Part shown: positions 47,699 through 58,440 of the stretch, in pieces | Layout: each line of letters opens with the position of its first letter | How positions within the stretch are numbered: position 1 is the first letter of the stretch | From: Nymphaea colorata | Taxonomy: Eukaryota; Streptophyta; Magnoliopsida; Nymphaeales; Nymphaeaceae | Direction of reading: 5' to 3' | Assembly (NCBI RefSeq): GCF_008831285.2 | Contig: NC_045145.1 | Span: 18,740,040-18,804,039 of the forward strand | DNA: 64,000 nucleotides | Translations under genes and position numbers: made by a program | Notes under the pieces: model-generated | Told to the model about the DNA's origin: nothing | The model's input: only the letters and a program-made list of their open reading frames with translations | The model's database searches: none

Positions 47699-50687
47699 TG
47701 TGGCTATACCATGTCCAGGGTCGATTTTCCTTCTGCTGTGAACATGTTTAGTTGGCCTTTCCCATAATAGACAACCATCGGGTCTGCCATCCTGAGGGCC
47801 GAGATGATGTTTTACTTAGTTTTGTATATATAGGTGTGGAAGTATTCATTCTACTTTCTCAGCATATTAAGAAGACGGACTAATCTATTGATTAAGATAG
47901 GCAAACCTGAGTCCTTGAATCCACCCCGGAAATGGGTCAAGGAGGGTGCTACCTATAGCTGTAGGCCGAACAATGACTGTTGGGATGTCTTTTGACATGG
48001 TTCCTATCACCATCTCACCCATTGCTTTTGTGAAAGAATAAACATTTTGCCAACCATGGATACTTGCCCTGCACCATAGACGACCACCACCGTTAATATA
48101 AACCTTGCTGCCAACAAACTCTTTGCGGCAAGAAACACACACAGGGGCGGAGGCATGGCCCCACCCCAACCAAATAATATATATATATATATATACATAA
48201 TGTAAAAATTGAATTTTTTTTGCTTTCATGTAATTTTTTAATATGAGTTAAATTTGGCCCTATCCAAATATAACCCACAAAACTCAGTTCCCATTTGGCC
48301 CGCCCCTAAAAGAAATCTTGGTTTTGCCCCTGCACTCCGTCCCTGCACAACACACACAAGCAAAATAGGAGAGAAGGCACATCTCTCAAGATTTGGTTGT
48401 TGTATTTATCGCAGACCAACTGGCAGTAACTGATAAGCAAAGACTGTCAAGTGAAAAAGCCAAGCCTTAAACGCATAAGGGAGAAGAAGAGCAGCTTGCT
48501 AGGGGTAGATAGATGCGCAAGAGTAGAGAAAAAGGCAGGCCAAACAGCAGCTGACCGGCCACGGAGGAATTAGAAATCATAGGCATGGAAGGTGAACCGG
48601 AAAAAATGAAATTTACTGGTTGTCTGGCTCTCTGCAACTTAATTATTCCAAGTGCTGGTTAGAAAGCAAACTGGAAACCGGAAACATGACAGTTTTCCCT
48701 ACCTTTTGAGACCCAACTCTTTCATTCTTGAAGTTGCCTTGTTTTCCTCCAGCCCTTTCAGAGTGTCGTTTATTATGTCGACTTCTGCTCCAATATCCAA
48801 GATGGGTGGAATTTCCTCAGATCTTGTTGCCATGGCTTCCTCCCTTGCTAAGCTATCTCCCAAGACGAACGGTATTTCCTTTATCAGCCCAGTTCTCGTT
48901 CCATTCACATAAGCTACAATTCGAAAAAAGAGAAAAAAAAACGCAAGAGATTATGTCAGCGGCATATGTATGGCTCACCTCTACGCACATACACACTGTT
49001 GAAGCTAAAATTAATTTGGATTTAATGCATGCATTGCGTAATGATTCTGCAAATATTGCTAGAAAATAAATTGGGGTCACCAAAGATTGTATGGATCTCT
49101 TGGAGCTTCATGCAAGGCCGGAAATCAGAGCTTCGTTTCTCGCCGAACCAAATTCTCCTCCGCCATAGTCGCCTGATGATGAGCACATGCCTCCAATTGA
49201 GATTGACGTGCCCATTTTCTCATCAAAGATGTACACGTATACGGAGACCACAAAATGGGTATTATGATCATGGTTATGAATATCATAATCAGCTGCTTAA
49301 AGATGGATTTTCTTTATATATCATTATGGCCAAGAAGGTCGGATTAACGAAATAGATCAACCCACGTGCATCCATAGCTGAGAGAGTAATTAAAAGACAG
49401 AAGAGTGCTGAGACTAATTACCTGTGGAGACATGCAAGAAGACCTGAAGTTTCCTGCATGTTCTTGCGAGCTTCACGAGCTCTGATGCTCCTTTAGTGTT
49501 AGTATTCATAGAAACATCGTACCTATACGTGTAAAAGTTTTAGATGGAACTACTAAGATGCAAAAGTTTTAGATGGAACTATTGAGGATGGATGAAATAG
49601 AGATGAACACCGCAATATTATGCAAACTAACCTTTCATCGAACCTTGTGCTCGCACCGCAGCTTACAATTACGTCAACTTGTTCCGCGATATCTTTCTCC
49701 AATTTTTCATCAATTCCCAGTGAGTCCTCCTCAAGATGTCCAACTATCGGGACCAGCTTGCTTAGCACAAAAGCTTCGTAGGAACCCCCGTAGATTCCCT
49801 TCAAACGCTTGAAGAGATCAGAGTTGATTATCTAATTAGAGAACAAAAAAACCAAATATCAATGTCTGCGAATGCAAATGCAAGGTTGTAACAATTTTCT
49901 CCTGATTTATTGTTGGCAAATATGAACACAGAGAGCTTTAGCTGGAAATTTTATATATCTAAAGAGCACATGAGCAACTTAGTGCCATAAGCCAACAAAC
50001 CATATAAAAGTATAGTATATATATAACTTTTTCCTTTCCCTTGTGTAGATGTACCTTCCTATGTTTATTTTTTCTTAACAAACACGAAAAGACTATAGAA
50101 TTAACCATGCATGTCAATGCTTTCTGAAAAGTTCTATAGATATTTTCATTATTAAGTCATTAAGTCACTTACTTAATGCAAAACCAAAAAAAAAATACAA
50201 TTTCTAAATAATGTCATAAACTTTAAGCAGATATTATACAAAGTAGTTACAACGAATTTTTATTGTTGTTCATATTAAAATTTATATTGTTAGCAAATGG
50301 ACGAAAAAAAAAGAACAAGGAGCAATTTTTGTTAAAAGATATGACAAAAACTAAAATTCATAGAAGGTACTGCAAATGAAATATTTGTTGATATATATAT
50401 GAAAACTAAATGAATGACGACTCTTGAAAGGCTGAAGGGGCTGCTCATCAGGACTGAACGGCTGCTCATCAGGACTGTTCAGTGTTTTTTGGTCAGACAG
50501 TTCGGGAGTCTTTTTTTTTTTTTTTTGCTGCCAAGTTTGTGCAGAACTGCTGCTGCCCGACGGATGACCATCCGTCGGCACCGGTGGGGGGACAGGGGGG
50601 GAAACCCCTCTCCCTCGTCTTCAAAAATCGAATAGCTCTGGTGGACAGTTCCTTGATATCTAGTCCTTTTAAAATCTCCATTCAAGG

Positions 50688-50762
<75 letters not shown>

Positions 50763-51474
50763 TAAATTGAAGTACTTAAGAAATTTAAGGGCTAAAAGGA
50801 GAAATAGGAAATCAAAAGTGTGACGGCGGGCGTTCCAAACATTAGGGGCTCTCTTACAAAATTGCACAGCAAACGAAAAGGACATACTTCGTTCTTTAAT
50901 CTTTCATTAACAGCCTCTTGGTTTGGTCCTTGAATGAGAAGGAAAATCTTGCCAACGTCAGGCTGACTCCGGAGTATCTTCTCCACAATCACTGCATCAA
51001 ACAAATTAATTCTTAATGGCAAGATCTATAGCAACCTGAGAAAGCCAAAGATCAACTGCAAGAAAGTAATTCATTTATCTGATAGGTCAAACATTTTCCA
51101 AGAAAGCCGGTTGACCCTGTGATAAGCATGTTCCTATATTTGAGGAATTCCACGATCCCAAGACCAGGGCCATCCTCCTCTTCAGCCACCACTCTCTCCT
51201 TCTGCATTGACGTTGCTGCCCTTGTCGCCACCAAAGCTCGTTTCGGTTCAGATGGCCACTTTCCCTTGACCATGCTCACCAAGGAAGCTGGTCGCGTGCT
51301 TTTGACAGGGAAGGAATTGATGGTGCATGAAGCCGGTGGCGGAGTAGTGGATGACCGGAGATGGGGAGGGGAGGTGAAGCTGACGGAATAATCTACAGGC
51401 ACTTGGTTAGCTGCTAGACGTGTAAAGTTAAATGTGGGAGCAGACGTGGAAGAAGGGTGACCTAAGCAAAACAT
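46990..51474 (-). CDS. FAR2: FAR-B: fatty acyl reductase, MS2/FAR2-like, complete, nine exons
   Basis: Exons on the minus strand: 51474-51093, 50991-50888, 49831-49632, 49522-49422, 48913-48703, 48068-47907, 47791-47710, 47605-47259 and 47146-46990; 581 codons plus stop, phases consistent. It is the most diverged intact copy: leader MFCLGHPSSTSAPTFN, NADPH loop TGSTGFLGK, one extra codon in exon 8 (GANNACSTAVKG), and C-terminus GLRKHVIKRSS. YSFTKAMGE is intact. The exon 1 donor is AAAAT|GTTTGACC rather than AAAAC|GTATAAC, yet the codon is restored on joining (T|TG). Its promoter-proximal sequence differs from that of A, C and D, suggesting different expression. The gene lies between DPB2 exons three and four. 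Confidence 0.9.
48141..48350. mobile_element. Candidate MITE in FAR-B intron 5
   Basis: Starts CAGGGGCGGAGGCATGGCCCC and ends TTTTGCCCCTGCACTCCGTCC, an imperfect inverted pair with AT-rich middle including an (AT)n run at 48174-48196. It is absent from introns 5 of the other copies. Target duplication unclear (ACAC-rich flanks). Confidence 0.45.
50692..50760. repeat. (TA)n microsatellite
   Basis: About 34 TA units in FAR-B intron 2. Confidence 0.97.
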
Positions 51475-51578
51475 GATTTGATGATGAGGAAGGAAGACGC
51501 AGAAGAAAGAATGGTGCGATGCTGATGTACGAGGGAGGCTTGATCAGATGATCAGTTTCGTTGCTCTTGCACTTGTTT

Positions 51579-51584
51579 TTTATA
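51579..51584 (-). promoter_or_regulatory. TATA box of FAR-B
   Basis: TATAAA in AGTGCTATAAAAAACAAGTG, 105 bp upstream of the ATG at 51474; positionally equivalent to TATAAG of the other copies. Confidence 0.6.
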
Positions 51585-54400
51585 GCACTTTCAATGCCTG
51601 GGAGCGGCGTGCTTGCATGTATGTTTATTTCATAGTTACTTGTTCAGTCATCACTTACTAATAATATTATTATTTTGTTGTCCGCTAGAAATGATAAGGT
51701 CCTTATTCTTCCAACTTGGCACTGAAACCTTCGTCTGTGTTCGGCGAAAGTTCCCTGTTTTTTAAAGAATAGAAGAGCGATGACTATGTCGAGAAAAACA
51801 CACGACCAAGACAAAGAATGAAATGGAAAGTTTCCCGTGATAGTCCTGCAGGTCTCACGCGTCCAAATTCTTCTATAGGTTTCCACCATTTATTAATTAA
51901 AAAATCACAAACAGAAGCAAAAAAAAAAAACTAAGTCACCCATATGGCAGGCAACCAAGAAGGTTATCGAAATATGAGAGAGCAACGATTTTCAACGAGC
52001 AACTCCTTCCCCAAAAGAAAGCCCCTCTTTAGATCCAAAAAGTTCATATTACTAAAAAATTTTCAAAATCTCAATGATTTCTCTCAATAATATTATTATT
52101 GATAGGACAATAATGCCTCCCCACCCTATGTAAACTCAATTACGAAAAAATTACATCAATATTAGAGGTAAACCAAGGGAGCCTCAACTTTACGTATGAC
52201 TTGAAATTTAAGCACTGATTTGTAATTCTTTCAATTACTTTTTATATATGTGCCTGTGGGAGGCATTTACGGACCCGCATCATTGAACGTATATAGCGGT
52301 GTTTCTCAAACTTTAAAAGAATGCAGAATTTTAAAGTCGTATTTTACTGCCTTCCCTGAAATTCATGACTCGCATGCATGTGCTCCGAGGGATTTCTTGA
52401 GTTATTTTTTTTTTTGATCAGTTATGCAGGAGATCCTGGTAGCTGGAGACTCCCATCAACATAAATATAGATCCAACAAGTATGATTGGTGCTTTTGTTT
52501 AGGTTTGATGGCCCCCAGATTTGAAGTCCATGGCTAGCACGGATCTTGAAACCGCGAATATCTAGTCCCACCTTCCCCCATCAGACCAAGTGTTCATGGC
52601 TTTTATAATGTAATATGGGTTCGAATGTGATCTGGAATGCATGGTTGTGACATCATCCACTGTGAAAAAAATTGCGTTGCTATTGGTTTCTTCTCGAATT
52701 TTGACAAATAAAATTAGTAATCAGAAAGATCTCCCGTCGTCCAGCATCTGTTGTTCGTTGAACGCACTCGGCCACACCGTAATGTACTCATTTTCTTCTG
52801 AAAAATCCTTCGGCTACGTATATATCTAGCTTTTTGTAATTAACAACCTAAACGTAATTACTCAAATGGTGAGTGATCTATCGAAATCAATTTATTGCTC
52901 CCGGCCCTACTGGGGTTTCTTTTCTTAAAAGGTTCATTGTCAGTAAAAAAGAAAAAAAAAAGAAAAAAAGGGCAATATTTCATTTGTATTAAAACAGTAA
53001 AATTTTTTTCCTTAATTTTTGTGGCATTGAATGGTATTTTAATTTTTTTATATTAATCAAATATTTGTCAAAAAGAATTCAAAGTTTCAAGCATAATCGT
53101 TCTTTAAAATTAAGTCAAATTAAAATAAGTTTTGTAGCATCAACGAACGTCAAACAGTAGCAAACAGAATACCCAAAAGTTAACCTTTTGAGACATACGG
53201 CAGAAGTAATTTTTCCCAAGTAAACATTCAGAAAATACGTATTATAAAAGAAAAAAAAGGGTACTTTTGTTAGAGTAATATGTATTATAAAAGAAAAGGA
53301 ATGATACTTATTAAGAGACGACAATGTTTGGACACTGAAACTTTTGTTTTCAGAGCTCCAAGGCGTGCATGGCCTGTGATAGGGCTGGGCTAGGGAAGGG
53401 TCTGTCCTTTTTCACTAACCTGCCGGTGTAGACACCTAAGTAAAGAGAAAAGAGGTCATCTTTTTTTTTTCATTTATTTCCTTTTCTTTCTTCTACTATC
53501 ATACCAACACTGTTCTCCTACTATTATATTAATATTTTTTTCTTTTGTTTCTTTCCCAATTTTTTCTTCTTTTGCTTTTCTTTCTCGTCGTACTTTCCCT
53601 TCATATACTGTTTTTTATATGCCTATATATACAGGTGCTCTCTGGGCAGCTCTAGGCCCCAAGAATTTTTTTTCCCTTTTTTCTCCATCTAATTTTACTT
53701 TTTTCGTTCTTTTTCCTTTTTTTTTTCTTTTCTTTTCATTCTTCATCTTCTTCCTTGTTATATTTTTCCCTTTCATATACTGTTGTCTCCCTGCCTGGTG
53801 GGCCACTGCCGAGTCCCACCTAGTACTTTTGACTACTAAAGTAATGAAGTAAAAAAAGCCTTGTGATAGTACACAAACTATTGGATGAAAATGACGCGTA
53901 TTTGCTACGGATATTATGCAGCTTGTGGATGTGGTTGCATGCTCAGGACCGTCCTCGAGAACTTGTAATAAAAATTTCACCTCCACAACTTGGCTTTTGA
54001 TGCGGACCATGAAATTGTAAACTTTAGCCATCATAATATGGCCACTGCAAAGAGGTGACAGGAGTAGCTGGTTAAAATAGAGCTGTAAAGTTTCTTACCC
54101 AGAAAGATGTTAATATCTTACTGAAAAAGGCAAGACTGAATTTAGTGCACAACCATCAATTGACTTCTTTCTGTATCTCTTCCACTTGGGTTCTCATTTG
54201 ATGTTCTTTTCCATATAAGCTTGTTTCTTATGTTAGATTTAGATTATATTATGAAGCCTCTAACAAGGCCTGCATGTTCTCTTGGAATGATGCTCCAATT
54301 ATAATGAGCGGTGATTGGATAATTTGTATTAAAAATGACTTTTTCCTTCAATTGCCTTTGTGGTTTTTTCCCTTTCTTGTTTTTGGGTTGACATCTTCAG
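51585..54400. repeat. FAR-B 5' flank, duplicated sequence
   Basis: 51870-53600 aligns in blocks with 31020-32540 upstream of FAR-C. 53690-53900 matches 46070-46330. The remainder up to the next DPB2 exon is AT-rich without a recognised gene. Confidence 0.65.
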
Positions 54401-54924
54401 CTTTTTACTGCAAGATAAAGTTTTACACGCAGGAAATTGTGTTTTTTCGGCATGATCTACTTTACAGAATGTGTCGATCTTGCCTTGATAGTGGCCCTGA
54501 GCCCCCATCTCTACATCTTAACTGCAAGAGGTCCCACTTGCAGTTAAGAGATTAAATTAGAAAATTGATTTTCAAATAAATGATTTTCATTAAAACAAAA
54601 TCAAAGATTATCTTTGAACGATTCCTCGAGTTCGTGCACAGACCCTAACAGTGAATTGCTGAGATGACAATCAAACATTGAAGAGTCTTCCACTGCTTCT
54701 TTTCTAACAGCCTTATTCCTCCTACAAAGGATGAGACAGATGATCCTTTGGGCATGTAAAGTTTCCTTCTGCTATAGTTGAAATATTCTTTCCTAGACAG
54801 AACCTCTAATGAAAGCATCTCTGTGTGATGCAGCTTGTTGCTACCATTGCTCATCAAAGTCATCTCTGCACTTTGCCATTGACTGTACAACCAATAATCT
54901 GGAACTATGACCACTGTCTCCGAT

Positions 54925-56737
54925 TAAAGAAATCAAAATTGCATATAGAAATACTCGAGACAACAATATACGTGGTTTGGCATTTAAGTGCCTACATCCA
55001 CAAGAAGGAGGAGCCCTATTTGAATATTGATTTTCTGCTACACTCGTTACATGATCAGCCACCATTTTAATAGTGATTGTAAACAATGGTAACAAATGAT
55101 GAATTTTGGCAAGCAACAGAGAGGAAAATATCAAGTTGGCAACCACTAGAATGGGCAACCACCAAAGTCAGCAAGAATTGCCAAAACTTCTTCAAGAAGG
55201 TAATAACAGCTGCTATCAAAGGTAATGGCAATTGTCACCATGATTCATATTCCCAAACATAGAGTCTCCTAACGTTAAGCACTCAACACTCCCCCTCAAG
55301 TTGTGAAGATTAATGATTCCCAAACCTATCATGGTGTCAGTTAACTTGTCTTTGGTAACAGACTTGGTGAAGATGTCTACATGTTGATCCTCGCTTCTAA
55401 CAAATGGTGTAACAATGTTTCCATTTAGAACTTTGTTATGAATAAAGTGACAATCAATTTCACTGTGTTTTGTCAACTCATGAAAAACATACTTTGCAAC
55501 TATATGAATTGTAGCTTGATTATCATCACCTTGAGCCAAGTAAGTTCATAAGTTGTAGTGGCCATAGCTCTATACTTTGCTTCTCGCTAGATCTAGAGAC
55601 AACTTTTTGCTTTTTACTTTTTCATGAGACTAGATTTCCTCCAATGGTTACACAATAACCAGTGGTAGATCTTTTATCCAAATTACTGTCAGCCCAATCG
55701 TCATTTGAAAATGCTTTAATTGAAATATCCTTAATTCTTTTCATTCAAATGATAGCTCCCTTTAAGTATCTTAGAATGCGATTGATGGAGCGAAAATGAG
55801 TACTTTGAGGAGCATGCATATATTTACTCACTTCACTTACGGCATATGTTATATCTGGCTTGGTGACTGTCAAATTTGAAATATTTTATCATTTTCTATG
55901 TTCTTTGCAAGAGTAGCCACATCAATAGCTGCAGGTGTATAAGATCCTCATTCATCCCAAAGCGCACGTAACTGCTCAAGATATTCAGTATAAGACATGT
56001 CTTTTTGCTTTAAATTATTAATTTCCTGGGCAATCTGGTATCGTCTGGCAACATTATATTGCTGACTAAAAAGGACGCTAACAGCTTCCCATATCTCCTT
56101 TGCGGTTTCTAGAAAATAAAAGCTTTGGGCAATTTTATTGCCCATCCTTCTAGCCTCATATCTCCTTCTGGTGGCTTTGGTTTACTACATATTACATGAC
56201 CAAGTTTTGCCTTTCCATTGAGGAATAATTTTGCAGACTTGGCCCATGTGAGGTAGTTGAACCCATTCAGAGATTCAGTGGTAATTTTTAGTGCTAGATT
56301 AACACAGTCAAGCATGTTGGTCTGCTATGATGGTTTGCAATATTGCTTCCCGAAGTTCCTCATTCGGCCATGGAGAAAGAACAACAAAAGCTCAGGTATG
56401 AGAACCTATCTCTAATACCATAAAGAAATCAAAACTGCATATAGAAATACTCTCGACAATAATATACGTGGTTCGGCATTTAAGTGCTCAGCCACCATTT
56501 TTATAGTGAGTGTAAACAAGGGTAACAAATGATGAATTTTGGCAATCAACAAAAGAAGGAAAATATCAAGTTGGCAACCACTAGAATGGGCAACCACCAA
56601 AGTCAAAGTCGGCAGGAATAGAGCCAGCACCAAAACTTCTTCAAGAAGGTAACGACTATTGCTATCAAAGGTAATGACAATTGTCACCACGAATCATATT
56701 GCCAAACATAGAGTCTCCATACGTTAACCGCTCAACA
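54925..56737 (-). mobile_element. Small internally deleted Copia retrotransposon inside a DPB2 exon
   Basis: LTRs at 55288-54925 (364 bp) and 56737-56421 (317 bp; it lacks about 60 bp including CCTACATCCACAAGAAGG). On the minus strand the LTR starts TGTTGAG. A primer-binding site TGGTATTAGAG lies at 56420-56410, and a polypurine tract GAGGGGGAGTG abuts the 3' LTR. The interior has gag pieces (56315-55948: FNYLTWAKSAKLFLNG, AQEINNLKQKDMSYTEYLEQ) and an RNase H end (55539-55216: HSEIDCHFIHNKVLNG, QHVDIFTKS); integrase and most of RT are gone. Flanks CCGAT (54920-54924) and CCCAT (56738-56742) form a 5-bp duplication with one mismatch. Confidence 0.9.
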
Positions 56738-56998
56738 CCCATTGTACCCTACACCGCATACTGTAATATTGTAGCATTGTGCTTTCACTGTTTAAGGTGA
56801 TTTTTTTGTGTTTTATTTTATCTTATTGCCTCATTATCTTGTGTGTTGCCAATGCAGATAGTATTAGGTGATCGGAGTGACCCGAAGATGTTCAAGTATA
56901 TGGGCGCTACTTGCTTCAACCCAGGATCGTTTTCTAATGACAGTACATTTGTTGCCTATCGGCCTTGCACTCAGGAAGTTGAGCTCTCGTCCATATAG

Positions 56999-57900
56999 TG
57001 TCACTTCTTGGTTTCTACGATCATGACGGCAAGATGTGTAAGTGTTGGATCCAGCAGACCGATGCCCGATGCCTGCATTATGGTTGTCTGAAGAGCACTC
57101 AAGAGGGGGTGGTGACCACGCCTTGTGGGTGGTCGAATCAGACGTGAAGAAAGACTACAGGCAATTGGTTCCACTAGTTTCAGTTCATCTGTCAAAGGTT
57201 GTGTATCACTAAGCGTATGAAAGAAATTTTCTTGTGCTCTGAGTGTTTGTCTTATTTATAACGATGATCAATAACACAAAAATGTGGAACAGAGGTGGTA
57301 AAAATCCAGTCTCCTATCATTTTCTCCGTAGAATCCGATTTGATCGATGATAACAAGGCTGGCATTTACCTTTTTCATTCCCTTGAGGCTTGTTTTCGGA
57401 AAGTGTCGGCATTTAAGAGGTCTATTGGCATTTTATAGTTGCTGGCTTTTCTTGAGATCTCAAGGAAAAAGTTCACATATGTTACCATTATCCATGTCCC
57501 TTCATTTCCGCACCTTAATCATTATTGACAGGTTAACCCATCGACATCCTTAATCCCAGGTTTAAGCTTTGCGCTAGTCGCCTACTTGACAATGAAAATC
57601 AATTGTGAATTTGTTTGCAGCAATAACATCGCTTCAGAACTAAATTCATTTTGTTATGAGATAACGGAAAAAAAGGCAACGTGAAAGTTAGCAGAAACCA
57701 AATGGGGTAGTGGATCTAAAAGCTTCATCACTTATTATTTTCTCAGTTTTTTCATTAATTTTCCCATATATTATTTTTATTTTAAAAAAATTTTGCAGTC
57801 AATCCAATTCAGGAAGGATTTCAATTTGATTCCATTCAGCTGTTTTAGTGAATCTTTTACTTGTAAATTCAATTGGAATAGCGAAAGAAACAACTTTTAA
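56999..57900. other. DPB2 3' flank and intergenic
   Basis: Begins with the presumed DPB2 3' UTR (GC-richer to about 57200), then AT-rich sequence. No gene seen. Confidence 0.4.
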
Positions 57901-57934
57901 AGTGAGAGACCTAATCCGAGGGGAGGCCAATGTC

Positions 57935-58382
57935 AATTTCAGGAGCCGTCGGTGGTAGCAAGTCAAACGGCTGGAGTGGAGAGGTAATGGCGGACCATAT
58001 CTAATTACTGGTCTTATATGTGTTCTCTCAAATTCAACCTTTGCAAACGCATGACACAACATACGCCTGAGTGACATTTTTAATTTGCACAAACGATGTC
58101 CCTGCTGGTGTGCAGTAGAAAGATTCATTTTTATGGTGTTATTCGACGTCGTCAAAATGGCCCTATGGAATCAGCGATTCAAAATTTGAGATTGAACAAA
58201 ACCCTTTTTATTTCATAACTAGAAGCAGCAAAACTGTTGATCCCATGAAGCACAACATTTAGCAAGCATTACAATGGTATACGACCGACGCGTGAAAGAG
58301 TAAAGATGCAATTTAGTTGCACTGGTAACATAGGCTTCTAAATCGCATGGTTTCTTAACGAAACCAGACATGGTAAATAAAG

Positions 58383-58423
<41 letters not shown>

Positions 58424-58440
58424 GTTGTGAAATATTTTGC
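57935..58440. repeat. Duplicated FAR 3' flank (copy A)
   Basis: Counterpart of 23860-24288. It differs by a (TA)n tract at 58386-58420 and small indels. Confidence 0.85.

Larger units (their letters stand above)
37196..56998 (+). pseudogene. DPB2: DPB2 (DNA polymerase epsilon subunit B) remnant, dispersed C-terminal exons
   Basis: Plus-strand exons in the correct order: 37196-37338 (LEDRNISPSLLAALDHFFGA in one frame), 37468-37553 (KIELTELEENAFNDAHRFV then WLDSQE), 41386-about 41700 (LEKWAAVFDGYENAQVV, VGQMIKPHPR, FLIIPSPSD), 54401-about 54480 (KFYTQEIVFFRHDLLYRM), 54834-54924 plus 56743-56762 (HQSHLCTLPLTVQPIIWNYD), and 56858-56998 (FKYMGATCFNPGSFSNDSTF, ending CTQEVELSSI and TAG). In a live gene this subunit stabilises the replicative polymerase epsilon. 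Here frameshifts lie in the first three exons, the N-terminal half and at least one middle exon are missing, and a Copia element splits the fifth. FAR-E, a hAT element and FAR-B sit in its introns. Confidence 0.85.

Noticed and set aside
50482-50885. Open frames across the (TA)n tract in FAR-B intron 2
   Set aside because: They are products of a dinucleotide repeat (YIYIYI) without coding character.
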